Shown piece after piece: positions 34,450 through 42,865 of a DNA stretch of 64,000 nt; the stretch's first letter is position 1; each line of letters begins with the position of its first letter. Made by a program: the position numbers and the translations under genes. Where the stretch lies: positions 849,685 through 913,684 of the forward strand of contig NZ_LMUL01000014.1 of the NCBI RefSeq assembly GCF_009765965.1. The letters run 5' to 3'. This stretch comes from Caulobacter sp. S45 (lineage in GTDB: Bacteria; Pseudomonadota; Alphaproteobacteria; Caulobacterales; Caulobacteraceae). The notes beneath the pieces were generated by a model. That model was not told the DNA's origin. It searched no databases and saw nothing but the letters and a program-made list of their open reading frames with translations.

Positions 34450-35001
34450 TCAGGCGAAACGGCGTTTGAACAGCGGCGCCATCCGGATCAGTACGACGTT
34501 TTTGCGGACATAGTGGTGGAACAGAGCTGCGATCGCATGGAACAGGGCGACGGCCGCGATCGTGTTGGCGGCCAGATCATGCCAGTGATTGACGGTCTTG
34601 GTGAACGCCTTGTCGCCTACCTTGGGGAACTTGAGGACGTTGAACATGGGAAACCCGTGCGCGAAGACGTTGATCAGGCCCAGCACGACCACAGTCGCCA
34701 GAAGCACGTAGAGCAGGCCGTGCACCGCCTTGGCCACAAGGTGCAGAACACCATGCTCGACCGGCGGCAGGCGGCGCCCACGCGTCGTCCGCCATGCGAT
34801 GCGCGCGACCAGCACGACCGCCAGCGCGAACCCCAGCAAGACGTGCACGGACCATACATCGACCCGAAGCGGGCCGCGAGGCATCCAGCCCGTGGTGCGG
34901 CCCATGATCCAAAGCACCACGATCAGCGCCGCCGTCGCCCAATGCAATCGGATGGTGATCGGATCGTAATCGCCGCTCAAATCGTCCGAGGTGTTCCGCA
35001 T
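34450..35001 (-). CDS. Cytochrome b561 family protein
   Basis: A 183-residue four-helix membrane protein of the CybB type. YDPITIRLHWATAALIVVLWIMG opens helix 1 with the first haem-ligand His; VHVLLGFALAVVLVARIAWR gives helix 2 with another; HGLLYVLLATVVVLGLINVF is helix 3; NHWHDLAANTIAAVALFHAIAALFHHYVRKN closes with the last haem His pair and a basic end. Such proteins move electrons between quinone and periplasmic partners. ATG 35001 gives the standard N-terminus. It converges on the poxB-like gene; a link through the quinone pool is possible but not shown. The 35002-35139 spacer has no visible feature. Confidence 0.88.
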   Translation of the reverse strand: MRNTSDDLSGDYDPITIRLHWATAALIVVLWIMGRTTGWMPRGPLRVDVWSVHVLLGFALAVVLVARIAWRTTRGRRLPPVEHGVLHLVAKAVHGLLYVLLATVVVLGLINVFAHGFPMFNVLKFPKVGDKAFTKTVNHWHDLAANTIAAVALFHAIAALFHHYVRKNVVLIRMAPLFKRRFA

Positions 35002-35139
35002 CTGACGCCGCTTCCCCTGGGGGCGTCGGTGGAGCCCACGCCGACGCACTATGTTGAACTCGTAGCCGCTTCAACCTGACAAATACCTGTCGTCCCCGGA
35101 CATCCCCTTGGACGCCGGCGAGCACGTCCCCAAAAAGAG

Positions 35140-38100
35140 CTAGTAGAACAGCTTGCGTATGCTGAGCAGGGCCGTGCGGCCAGCGGGGTCGAGATAGGCG
35201 GATTGGTAGCTGACAGGCGTCATGCCAGCCGTGTCGCGCACCTTGATGCGGTCGTCGAACAGGTTCGTGATGTTGAGGGTCACGCGCGCGCCCCGCAGCC
35301 AAGGATAGCGCCGCACCACCTCGCGCTGCTGACCCAGATTGTCGAACAGGCGAAAGTTGATCGTCGTCAGGTCGGAGAACGCCAGATTGCCCGTGGAGGA
35401 ATCGGCGCCGCCCTGCACCGATGTCGCGCTTCTCCAGTCGGCGCTGATGCGCGCGCCCAAACCATACAGGGTGAAGCCCACCTGCCCCTCGATCTCGTGC
35501 TGGTATTGGCCGCCCGTGTTCCCCAGGGGCGCACCGTCCAGCAGATTTAGCACGGGCACGCCCGGCCGGATCAGCATCTGATCCTGGAAGTAGACCGTAT
35601 GGTAGACGGCGATCTGGAACCGGCCGCCGCCTGCGAAGCCGCCGCCTCCCCCACCACGCCCGCCGCCGAACCCGCCGCGACCACCACCCCCGCCACCTCC
35701 GCCGCCGCCGCGCCCACGCCCGCCGTCGGAGCCCGCACCGTCGGGAGTCGCCGGTGTCGTCGGTGTCGCATTTGCGCGGTCCGTATCGGGCGGCGAAGCA
35801 CCGGGCGCGCCCGCGGCGTCCCCCGCCGCTGCAGCCTGTTGTCCGTCAGTTCCAACGCCGCGCGGGCGGCGGGCCTGGCCGGGCACGCGGCGAGGAAAGC
35901 GCTGGGTCGGCTGCGGACCGATCGGGCGCGAATAGTTGAAGCCCCAGCGTAGTTCCTTGCGCTCCTGGCTGGCGAAATTGACCGGCCGCTCGTCCTCCTC
36001 GATCAGGTCGCCTTCGGCGTCGCGCAGGAACCGATCCGGAAAGGCGGCCTCGATCGGCCCGCTGGCCGCTGGGAAGGTCTCGATCGGGTTGTCGATGTGG
36101 CTGTCGATATAGTTGGCGGTGAAGGTGAAATTTTCTTCCGAGAACGGCTTCAGGGTCAGCCCGACCTTGAACACGTTGCGGGTGTCGGCGACCAGGGCGG
36201 TGTTGCCGCCGGAGACCTGGGTGATGTCCACCGTCTGTCCGGTCATGTAGTCGAACACCCGCACGCCCGGCGTCGAGACAAGCGGATTGCCAAGCTGCTG
36301 GATGGTCGGGGCTGCGTGGTCGTGAGTGTCGGAGACGATCAGGTTGACGCCGGTGATCGGCGTCCAATTCACGCCCGCGCCTAAGGTGGTGAGCAGGCCG
36401 AAGTCCGACAGCTCGTCCACCGCGACATTGACGTTGATCGACAACTCCCCAACCGCCGAGAAGACGTGATGGTCGCGGCTGGCGAGGGGAAGGTCGAGGC
36501 TGATCTGGGCGTTGGCGTCGTTGCGCGACAAGGCGACAGATTGGAACATGCCCTGAGTCAGGGAATTGGAGCTGAGCGAACTCTGCGTGTCGCCCAGCTT
36601 GAGGCTGGCGTAGAGCTGGCCGGCGGGGACATCCAGCAACGGGCCGTTGGCCAGAATCTGGATGTTGCCGGAATTGGACAGCACCCGCGCCTTGTTCTGT
36701 GGAAGCTCGGTGAGCAACGCATTCGGAAACGGGCCAAACGGGTTGAAACTGGTTGAACCCGCCGTGAGCAGGGTCTGCAGCGGCGTCGCGTTCACCCCCA
36801 CGTCGCTGTTGGTCTGACTGTCGGCGTGGTCGAAGGCGTCGGTCAGCGACAGCCGCCAATCCCCCAGGTCCCGGTTGAGGGTCGAGCCGAGGTGCGCGGT
36901 CCAGCCGTTCACGCTCTGGCGCAGTGGTCCGAAATTATTGGCGTAGCGGTCCACCAGGGTGTTCGTGCCGAACGGCGAGAACGGATTTCCGGTGGGGACC
37001 AGCAGGCTCAGCCCCGGCAGGCCCTGCAGGGAATCGCTGGTGGTGGCGCCCAGCGTGCCGTTCACCGTGGCCTTGATCCCGCCCCAGATCGGCTCGGAGA
37101 ACACCCCGTTCGCCGTGAGTTGCTGGGTCGCTGGCAGCAGAGTGCGGTCGCCGCTGACATTGGTGGTGTTGGCGACGCCGGATGCGAAATCCGCCAGGGT
37201 CAGCGGTCGGCCTCCCGCTCCGGCGGGAACGCCCGCGACCGTGATGGGTCGTCCGGCGAGCGTGCTGAGCGCCGGGTCGATCTGTCCGCCGGGGGTGGCC
37301 GACAGGACATTGCCGGCGAGGTCGAACGGCTCGCCCGACGCCGTCGAGGTCAGGTCCCGATCGGCCTCGGTGAGGTTCGAGCTGCCCTGGTATTTCAGGT
37401 CGAAGTTCATGCGGGTGTCGCCGCGCAGGCGGAGGAGATCGCCTTCCGCCTGCCCGCTCGCCTGGCCGCCTTCGGTGGGTCCACCGCCCTGGAGTTCGCC
37501 GGTGATCGCGTGGAATCTGCGCCGCAGCACGATGTTCACCACCCGCTGGTCGGCGGTGTAGCCGTATTTGAGCGACACCTCCTCGGGCAGGATATCGACG
37601 CGCAGGATCGCTTCGGTGGGGATGTTCTGGATTTCGCTGATGCTGGAGATGCGCCGCCCGTTCAGTAGCACCACCGGCGTCTCGCCGCCGCGGCCACGGT
37701 CGCTGCGGGTCTCCGGCGTCAGCTCGTTGAGCAGCTCGGTCACCGTGCTGACGCCGTAGGACTGGATATCGGCGGGGCTGAGTTGAAGTTCCGGCTTGAT
37801 ATCGCCCACCACCGCCCCTGGCTGGGGACGCTTGCGCGCGGTGACAGTCACCCCAGGAACGACGTTCTCATTGTCGGCGCTGTCGTCGTCGTCATCGGAG
37901 GGCGGCGGAGCGGGGGCCTTTGCAGCCGACGCCTTCGCCGGGGGAGGCGCGCTCGCGGTCTGCGCCATCAGAGGCGTGGGCGACACGCCCGCCAGCAGGG
38001 CGGCGATAGGGGCGATATGGACGCCGCTGCGCAACAGCTTGCCCAGTGCGCCGTCGCCACGCGGGGTCGCGTCTATCGTCATCCAGGTCACTCGCCCCAC

Positions 38101-38145
38101 TTTCGCTCGCAGCGCCGCCGCCAGCCGTTGCGTTGGTTCTCTCAT
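35140..38145 (-). CDS. TonB-dependent receptor with a long low-complexity glycine-rich insert
   Basis: A 1001-residue outer membrane receptor. After a signal region (HIAPIAALLAGVSPTPLMAQ), an Ala/Pro and Asp-rich linker leads to VVPGVTVTARKR and the plug domain (GVSTVTELLNELTPET, VVLLNGRRISSISEIQNIPTEAILRVDIL). The barrel runs from about residue 210 to a C-terminal LLSIRKLFY ending in aromatic Tyr. About residues 745-840 form a Pro/Ala/Thr-rich stretch followed by an RGG-type glycine run, placed between strands near the C-terminal third. The substrate is not evident; no siderophore or sugar genes adjoin. ATG 38145 is taken as start. Confidence 0.87.
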   Translation of the reverse strand: MREPTQRLAAALRAKVGRVTWMTIDATPRGDGALGKLLRSGVHIAPIAALLAGVSPTPLMAQTASAPPPAKASAAKAPAPPPSDDDDDSADNENVVPGVTVTARKRPQPGAVVGDIKPELQLSPADIQSYGVSTVTELLNELTPETRSDRGRGGETPVVLLNGRRISSISEIQNIPTEAILRVDILPEEVSLKYGYTADQRVVNIVLRRRFHAITGELQGGGPTEGGQASGQAEGDLLRLRGDTRMNFDLKYQGSSNLTEADRDLTSTASGEPFDLAGNVLSATPGGQIDPALSTLAGRPITVAGVPAGAGGRPLTLADFASGVANTTNVSGDRTLLPATQQLTANGVFSEPIWGGIKATVNGTLGATTSDSLQGLPGLSLLVPTGNPFSPFGTNTLVDRYANNFGPLRQSVNGWTAHLGSTLNRDLGDWRLSLTDAFDHADSQTNSDVGVNATPLQTLLTAGSTSFNPFGPFPNALLTELPQNKARVLSNSGNIQILANGPLLDVPAGQLYASLKLGDTQSSLSSNSLTQGMFQSVALSRNDANAQISLDLPLASRDHHVFSAVGELSINVNVAVDELSDFGLLTTLGAGVNWTPITGVNLIVSDTHDHAAPTIQQLGNPLVSTPGVRVFDYMTGQTVDITQVSGGNTALVADTRNVFKVGLTLKPFSEENFTFTANYIDSHIDNPIETFPAASGPIEAAFPDRFLRDAEGDLIEEDERPVNFASQERKELRWGFNYSRPIGPQPTQRFPRRVPGQARRPRGVGTDGQQAAAAGDAAGAPGASPPDTDRANATPTTPATPDGAGSDGGRGRGGGGGGGGGGRGGFGGGRGGGGGGFAGGGRFQIAVYHTVYFQDQMLIRPGVPVLNLLDGAPLGNTGGQYQHEIEGQVGFTLYGLGARISADWRSATSVQGGADSSTGNLAFSDLTTINFRLFDNLGQQREVVRRYPWLRGARVTLNITNLFDDRIKVRDTAGMTPVSYQSAYLDPAGRTALLSIRKLFY
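35629..35733 (-). repeat. Glycine/arginine-rich low-complexity coding repeat inside the TonB receptor
   Basis: On the minus strand this stretch is GGN-rich and encodes an RGG/GGF-like run (about residues 805-840 of the receptor). It stays in frame with the barrel on both sides, so it is a genuine insert rather than a frameshift scar. Confidence 0.75.
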
Positions 38146-38252
38146 GGCGGTCAAGGTCAGTGCGGGAGCCCATTTCGATCTCGCCGCAATTGCACACTCA
38201 AATTGCGGGCTGATGTCGAAAGAGCGTCAAATAATCGCGGCCAGCGCCTCGG

Positions 38253-38966
38253 TCACCGCAGGCCCAGAGTCACGAGGGGCTGGAAGAACAGGTGCACGCT
38301 GGTGCAGGCGATCTCGTTGCTCTGGAAACCGTGACGCCAGTACAGCCAGCTCCAGACCATGCCCGGTGCGAAATAGCGCAGACCGTCGTGCAGGACGGCC
38401 AGAGGCGTCAGCGGCGCGAGGGACGTCACGTTTACCCAAACGTTGATCGCCTGCGATAGGGCGAAACCGGTCCAGTACGCGCCAGCGGCGGGACATCCAT
38501 CGGACGCCTTCCACACGCCGCCGATCACCCAGACCAGGAGCGAGCCCAGGAACAGCCGGTACATGATGTTCTCGTTGAACGCCCGGAGGATGTACTCGAT
38601 CAGGCGCGGCGCCAGCGGCGATGAAGCCATGGACTGGGCGTAGTTCGCATGCAGCGAGGAGCGCATAAGCCAGTCGGACAAGGCGCACGCCAAGGCCACG
38701 GCGGTCGCGACAAGCACCGGCGTGAGTAGCGGTCTCTTCAAGCCGCGCGGTTCAAGACCCAGGCCGATGCGTCCACCGGCATACAGCCCGATCAACGCCA
38801 GCGCGATGATGGCCAAGGCGCGCAGCGCCGGGACACCAAGGGTCGCGACCCCGAACGCCAGATCGAAAGGCGCGAGCCACGCGATCGCGGCGGCCAAGCC
38901 GAGACCCGCGATCACTTTCCAGTTGGTGTCTCGCACAAAATGTCGGGACGGGACGGAGGAGGACAT
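38253..38966 (-). CDS. Multi-pass membrane protein, divergent CPBP (CAAX protease-like) family candidate
   Basis: A 237-residue protein with about seven hydrophobic segments. Three weak CPBP-like motifs appear: NENIMYR at residues 131-137 where the family has Glu-Glu-x3-Arg (second Glu is Asn here), PGMVWSWLYWRHGF at 201-214 like the pre-motif-3 helix, and CTSVHLFFQ at 221-229 like His-x3-Asn (Asn is Gln). The order and spacing are right, but with two substitutions proteolytic activity is uncertain. ATG 38966 begins MSSSVPSRHF after a spacer following the ferredoxin stop, so both may share a transcript. It is a weak family call; otherwise a membrane protein of unknown function. Confidence 0.6.
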   Translation of the reverse strand: MSSSVPSRHFVRDTNWKVIAGLGLAAAIAWLAPFDLAFGVATLGVPALRALAIIALALIGLYAGGRIGLGLEPRGLKRPLLTPVLVATAVALACALSDWLMRSSLHANYAQSMASSPLAPRLIEYILRAFNENIMYRLFLGSLLVWVIGGVWKASDGCPAAGAYWTGFALSQAINVWVNVTSLAPLTPLAVLHDGLRYFAPGMVWSWLYWRHGFQSNEIACTSVHLFFQPLVTLGLR

Positions 38967-39028
38967 CGGCGGCTCGCGTTCGGCCCGCCCTTCTGGGTTG
39001 TAGACCTCTAATATGGCCTTTACGCCCT

Positions 39029-39412
39029 TTAGGCCCCCGGCAGCTCGACAAGACGGATCGCGCCCTCGGGACAGGCGACCACGCATAGGCCGCAGGCGAG
39101 GCAGAGATCGGCGTTGGGGGTGTAGGCGGTCTTCATCCCGTGAACCTTGACCTTGAGTCGGGCGACCCAAGGCAAAGCCCGGTAGTCCGGCTCGGCGATC
39201 CGCATGACCTCGAACACGTCGTAAGGACAGACTTCGACGCAATCGCCCTTCCCTTCGCATTTGCCGTGGTCGATCACGGGGGCGAAGGTGCGAGGCGGCG
39301 CCTTGCAGCCGGCGCCGGGCCGGTCTGGATGGTCAGCGGCCCGACGGACCTTGGCGGCGTTCGTGCGCTTCGAACTTGGCGCCGAACCCGAAGTCTCTCG
39401 CGAGCTGGACAT
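39029..39412 (-). CDS. 4Fe-4S dicluster ferredoxin family protein
   Basis: A 127-residue small iron-sulphur protein. The first cluster motif is CEGKGDCVEVCP near residue 52 (Cys-x5-Cys-x3-Cys-Pro, with an altered first spacing), the second CLACGLCVVACP near residue 104 (Cys-x2-Cys-x2-Cys-x3-Cys-Pro). The sequence PYDVFEVMRIAEPDY between them is common in bacterial ferredoxins of about 100 residues. It carries electrons at low potential in the cytoplasm; its partner is unknown. The first 40 residues are polar and probably disordered, so the true start may be later, but no closer start codon is evident. The CPBP-like gene follows on the same strand. Confidence 0.85.
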   Translation of the reverse strand: MSSSRETSGSAPSSKRTNAAKVRRAADHPDRPGAGCKAPPRTFAPVIDHGKCEGKGDCVEVCPYDVFEVMRIAEPDYRALPWVARLKVKVHGMKTAYTPNADLCLACGLCVVACPEGAIRLVELPGA

Positions 39413-39520
39413 ACCGCCTCACAGTCGTGAGCTAAGACGCCGCGAAAACGGCGGCTTGTTCATGAGCGCGGTGGTGATGGTCTGTCCATCCCCGCCGCGC
39501 CCAAATACAGGGTGTATGTC

Positions 39521-40132
39521 CTACGCGGCGCGAAGTTCGGTCGCCGCTCGTAGCGCCGCCTCGACGGCCTTGCTGCGATGCTCGGGGCCCATCTGGATGC
39601 CTTCGGCGACGATGATCTCCAGATCGGCGACGCCGATGAAGCCGAACACCGTGCGCAGGTAGGTTTCCAGGTGCTCCGCCGCCGCTGCAGGCGCGCCGGG
39701 GCCGTAGAGACCGCCGCGCGAGATGGCGATGATCACACGCTTGCCGCCGGCCAACCCCTTCACGCCCTCGGGACCGTACTGGAAGGTCTTGCCCGGGATC
39801 AGGATGCAGTCGATCCAGGCCTTCAACTGGCTGGGGATGGTGAAGTTGTACATCGGCGCACCGATCACCACCACGTCGGCGGCGAGGAAGGCGTCGAGCG
39901 CGGATTGGCTGGCGGCCCGTTCGTCCTGGGCGCCGCCCATCGACGCCGCGATGGGGTGGTCGCTCGGCAGGTTGGAAAGCGACAGGTGCGCCAGCGGTTC
40001 GGCCGCCAGGTCGTGGGTCGAGACCTCAAGTCCCGGATTGGCCTGGCGCAAGCGGTCTACGACGGCGCCGGCGATCTGCCGGCTGACCGAATTCGCGCCG
40101 AGGATGCTGGTATCGATATGCAACAGTTTCAT
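39521..40132 (-). CDS. azoR: FMN-dependent NADH:quinone oxidoreductase/azoreductase
   Basis: A 203-residue flavodoxin-fold enzyme of the AzoR family. [28 protein letters not shown] binds the FMN phosphate, [22 protein letters not shown] is the AzoR signature at residues 85-106, and ISRGGLYG with the C-terminal [10 protein letters not shown] completes the flavin pocket. It reduces quinones and azo compounds by two electrons with NAD(P)H, protecting against quinone stress. The start at 40132 lies eight bases from a palindrome shared with the divergent HxlR regulator gene, a classic redox-sensor arrangement. Confidence 0.92.
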   Translation of the reverse strand: MKLLHIDTSILGANSVSRQIAGAVVDRLRQANPGLEVSTHDLAAEPLAHLSLSNLPSDHPIAASMGGAQDERAASQSALDAFLAADVVVIGAPMYNFTIPSQLKAWIDCILIPGKTFQYGPEGVKGLAGGKRVIIAISRGGLYGPGAPAAAAEHLETYLRTVFGFIGVADLEIIVAEGIQMGPEHRSKAVEAALRAATELRAA

Positions 40133-40140
40133 GGGAGACC

Positions 40141-40167
40141 GTCCTGGTACTGGTTTGTAACCAGGAC
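40141..40167. promoter_or_regulatory. Palindromic operator between azoR and the HxlR regulator
   Basis: GTCCTGGT (40141-40148) and ACCAGGAC (40160-40167) are exact inverted copies around an 11-base centre; a nested CTGGT-TTGTA-ACCAG also pairs. The site is eight bases from the azoR ATG and about 60 bases from the hxlR start. It is well placed for autorepression and azoR control by the HxlR protein. Confidence 0.65.
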
Positions 40168-40228
40168 TAAGTACGTGCCTGCCATCGCGCCGCAAGAAGG
40201 CACATTCCTGATACCGGAGCACACCCAG

Positions 40229-40642
40229 GTGACTACCGAGAGCCCGCTGATCGACCACACCGACTGCCGCAAGGTGAGCCAGATCCTGTCGCGGATCGGC
40301 GACAAGTGGAGTGTGCTCGTCGTCATGTTGCTGCGGGGCGGGCCACGTCGGTTCAACGAGATCAAGCGCATGGTCGGCGGCGTCTCCCAACGCATGCTGA
40401 CCCTGACCCTCAGGGGCCTCGAGCGGGACGGCCTGGTCACCCGCACCATGTTCCCGACCATACCGCCGCGCGTGGACTATGAGCTGACCGATCTCGGCCG
40501 TTCGCTGTCGGAGCCGGTTCTGGCGCTCGGGTCGTGGGCGCAGGCCCATCTGGCGGAGATCGACGCCGCGAGAGAGCGGTTCGATCGGCGGGCCGAAGCC
40601 GATCCGTTCGTCGAAAACCGCAAAGCCACGCCTGCCGCATAA
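40229..40642 (+). CDS. HxlR family transcriptional regulator
   Basis: A 137-residue winged-helix regulator. [62 protein letters not shown] is the full HxlR domain, and it carries a single N-terminal Cys (DHTDC at about residue 13) like the redox-sensing Cys of HypR/YodB/QorR types. That suggests thiol-based sensing of quinones or electrophiles with azoR as target. A GTG at 40229 with GGAG upstream is chosen; an earlier GTG at about 40173 is possible. A hairpin directly follows the stop. Confidence 0.88.
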   Translation: MTTESPLIDHTDCRKVSQILSRIGDKWSVLVVMLLRGGPRRFNEIKRMVGGVSQRMLTLTLRGLERDGLVTRTMFPTIPPRVDYELTDLGRSLSEPVLALGSWAQAHLAEIDAARERFDRRAEADPFVENRKATPAA

Positions 40643-40665
40643 GCCGTCGCCCCCTTCCGGACGGC
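40643..40665 (+). terminator. Hairpin after the HxlR gene
   Basis: GCCGTC and GACGGC pair around an 11-base loop starting at the hxlR stop codon; CCCCTTGATTTTGG follows with a broken T-run. It may be the hxlR terminator. Confidence 0.45.
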
Positions 40666-40683
40666 CCCCTTGATTTTGGTCGA

Positions 40684-40694
40684 TGGTCTGACCA
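40684..40694. promoter_or_regulatory. TGGTCTGACCA palindrome
   Basis: A perfect 11-base palindrome of the TGGTC-n-GACCA type bound by FadR/GntR-family regulators. It lies in the spacer 40666-40872 ahead of a strong terminator and the unknown gene at 40873. No GntR-family gene is in the window. Confidence 0.35.
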
Positions 40695-40740
40695 AGTGAG
40701 GGCTCGTCCAGTTCCTGGGCGTTTCTTCCCTATGAACTTA

Positions 40741-40762
40741 CCCCGCTTCGGCGGGGTTTTTT
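40741..40762 (+). terminator. Strong intrinsic terminator
   Basis: CCCCGC-TTCG-GCGGGG followed by TTTTTT is a textbook rho-independent terminator. It lies about 100 bases beyond the hxlR stop and 110 before the next gene, so it either backs up the hxlR hairpin or ends a short RNA starting near 40690. Confidence 0.85.
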
Positions 40763-40872
40763 CGTTCACGACCTCGGCGTCGCGCCTATGCAGACCCTAG
40801 CAAGACGCACACGTCCGAATATGTCGTATGGGCTGTGCATAACCATCTCGTCCTAAGCCGACGAGGATTCCC

Positions 40873-41286
40873 ATGCCCGCCGCCCGCGCCCAGAGCCGTC
40901 GTTTCCCCACCAGCGCCCAACGCAATGCGCCCAGGCGTCAGATCATGACGCGGCCCGCGCCGCCCTCCGGCGACCTGATCAACGCGGTCATCCAATACGC
41001 GGACCTGATCAAGGACCTGGGCGGCAATCGCTCCCTGCTCCGCCTTAGCGCCCGGCGCATGGACGATGCGGTGATCTGCGAGGCCCTCGGCCGCGAAGCC
41101 TCCCGGCTCGGGGACGTCGCGGTGATCTGGGACGACGAGCAGGACCAGATCGTGCGGGTGCTGGACGCCGCCGCCGGCGACCTGATGGCGCCCACGAGCA
41201 CAATGCAGCGGATGGAGCAGGGGGACCTGGAGCTGACCCCCGCCGCCCTCGCCTATCTCGCCGCCAGCCAGGGCCGCCTGCACTGA
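40873..41286 (+). CDS. Conserved-looking protein of unknown function
   Basis: A 137-residue soluble protein I do not recognise. The N-terminal 30 residues are basic and probably disordered (RAQSRRFPTSAQRNAPRRQ). The remainder reads as alternating helices and strands, including DLINAVIQYADLIKDLGG, DDAVICEALGREASRLGDVAVIWDDEQDQIVRVLDAAAG and a last helix LTPAALAYLAASQG. No signal, membrane segment or cysteine cluster is seen. AGGATTCCC precedes the ATG, and codon use is normal for the window. It is convergent with the outer membrane factor gene of the EmrAB operon (13-base gap). Confidence 0.6.
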   Translation: MPAARAQSRRFPTSAQRNAPRRQIMTRPAPPSGDLINAVIQYADLIKDLGGNRSLLRLSARRMDDAVICEALGREASRLGDVAVIWDDEQDQIVRVLDAAAGDLMAPTSTMQRMEQGDLELTPAALAYLAASQGRLH

Positions 41287-41299
41287 AGCGCCGACCGGT

Positions 41300-42865
41300 C
41301 TACGGAACCGAAAGGCCCGCAGGCGTCAGAAGCTTGCCCTCGTTCGCGCTCCAGCCGCCTCCGAGCGCCTTGTAGAGCGAGGTCAGGTCGGTGGCGATCT
41401 GCCCCTGGGCCTGGGTCAACTGATCACGCGCATTAAGAAGCGTCTGCTGGGCATTGAGAACGTTCAGGAAGGTGACCAGGCCAACACCATATTGTTGGCG
41501 CGCGATCAGCAGCGAATTCTCCGCCGCCGCCACCGAGGCCTTCTGCGCCACGATACGACGTTGGTCCGCCTGGTAACGCGAAAGCGCGTCCTCCACGTTC
41601 TGCAGCGCGCCCAGCACCGCCTTCTTGTAGGCGAAGTAGGCCTCGTCCTGTTCCGCCCGGGCGCTGCGGATGCCGGCGCGGACCCGCCCCCCCTGGAAGA
41701 TCGGCCACTGGATCGCACCGACGCCGATGGAGGTGGCGCTATTGGCGTTGAACACGCCCTGGAAGGTGTTGCTGGCGAAGGGCGCGAGCGCCAGGATGTT
41801 GAACTTGGGATAGAGGTTGGCGACCTGCACGCCCACCTGGGCGGTGGAGGCGGCCAGCCGCCGCTCGGCCTCGCGGACATCGGGCCGCCGACGCAGCAGC
41901 TCCGACGGCAGGCCGACCGGAAGCTCCGCCGGCACGCCAGGCAACGCCTTGTCGCTGGGGACGGACAGTTGCGGCTCAAGCGCTTCCGGATTTTCGCCGA
42001 GCAGCACGCCGATGGCGTGGATACGCCCGCGCGCCTGGGCCTCCAGATCGGGGATGGAGGCGATGACGCCCTGGAGCTGGGCGTCCTGCTGGTTGACGTT
42101 CAGCCGAGTGACGAAACCCGTCTGGGCCTGCTGGTGGATGATCAGGAAGGTGTCTTTCTGGCGCGCCACCTCCTGCTCGGCGATGGCGATGCGGGCCTGC
42201 AGCGCGCGTAGGGTCAAGTAGTCGGTGGCGACCTCAGCGGTGAGCGAGACCTCCCCGTCGCGCTTGGCCCAGACGGCGGCCTCCGTGCTGGCGCGCGCCG
42301 CCTCCACGCCCCTGCGGGTCCCGCCGAACAGGTCCAGCTCCCAGGTGGCGTCGAAGGCGGCGGCGAAACTGTTGATGTGCGAAGGTGGGCCGCTTCCGGC
42401 CGCCGCTCCACCGCCGGCGGCCCCGCCTCCGAGGAGAGCGCCCAGCGGCGACGTGCTGGCGTTGTCGTTGATCCGGGCGACGCTGAAGCTCGAGCCCACG
42501 TGCGGCAGGCTGGCCGCCGCGGTCGTCGCCTCCTGCTCGCGCGCCTCGCGGATACGGGCGTAGTCGGTCTGGAGGTCGAGGTTGTCCTTCAGGGCGCGCG
42601 CGATCAGGTCGTCGAGCACCGGATCGCCGAACTGGGTCCACCAGGCGACGGTCTGCGCCTCGGGCGCTGGCGTGGATAGGGCCTGGCTGAGCGGGCTGCT
42701 CGTCCGATCGCCCGTGTCCTGATAGGCGGCCGGCGTCGGCAGGTCCGGCCGGTGGTAGTCGGGGCCGACCGCGCAGGCCGCGCACAGGGCCGCCAGCGAC
42801 GCCACTGCGCCGATCATCGCCAGCCGAACGCCAGCCGATCCGCCCTTGCTTCCCCTGCGGTTCAT
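41300..42865 (-). CDS. Outer membrane efflux lipoprotein of the EmrAB operon, NodT family
   Basis: A 521-residue TolC-like factor. The leader LAMIGAVASLAALCAACAVGPDYHRP carries the lipobox Cys at about residue 31. Typical blocks are VAWWTQFGDPVLDDLIARALKDNLDLQTDYARIREARE, ATWELDLFGGTRRGVEAARAS, RRRPDVREAERRLAASTAQVGV, QWPIFQGGRVRAGIRSARAEQDEA and YKALGGGWS. A Gly/Ala stretch (GALLGGGAAGGGAAAG) lies in the first repeat. The ATG overlaps the stop of the DHA2 pump gene (ATGA), so it is the last gene of a three-gene efflux operon and should complete the tripartite pump. Confidence 0.92.
   Translation of the reverse strand: MNRRGSKGGSAGVRLAMIGAVASLAALCAACAVGPDYHRPDLPTPAAYQDTGDRTSSPLSQALSTPAPEAQTVAWWTQFGDPVLDDLIARALKDNLDLQTDYARIREAREQEATTAAASLPHVGSSFSVARINDNASTSPLGALLGGGAAGGGAAAGSGPPSHINSFAAAFDATWELDLFGGTRRGVEAARASTEAAVWAKRDGEVSLTAEVATDYLTLRALQARIAIAEQEVARQKDTFLIIHQQAQTGFVTRLNVNQQDAQLQGVIASIPDLEAQARGRIHAIGVLLGENPEALEPQLSVPSDKALPGVPAELPVGLPSELLRRRPDVREAERRLAASTAQVGVQVANLYPKFNILALAPFASNTFQGVFNANSATSIGVGAIQWPIFQGGRVRAGIRSARAEQDEAYFAYKKAVLGALQNVEDALSRYQADQRRIVAQKASVAAAENSLLIARQQYGVGLVTFLNVLNAQQTLLNARDQLTQAQGQIATDLTSLYKALGGGWSANEGKLLTPAGLSVP

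Noticed and set aside
35629-35733. The glycine run as a frameshift or assembly artefact
   Set aside because: The reading frame is the same on both sides and both flanks are good TonB-receptor barrel sequence.
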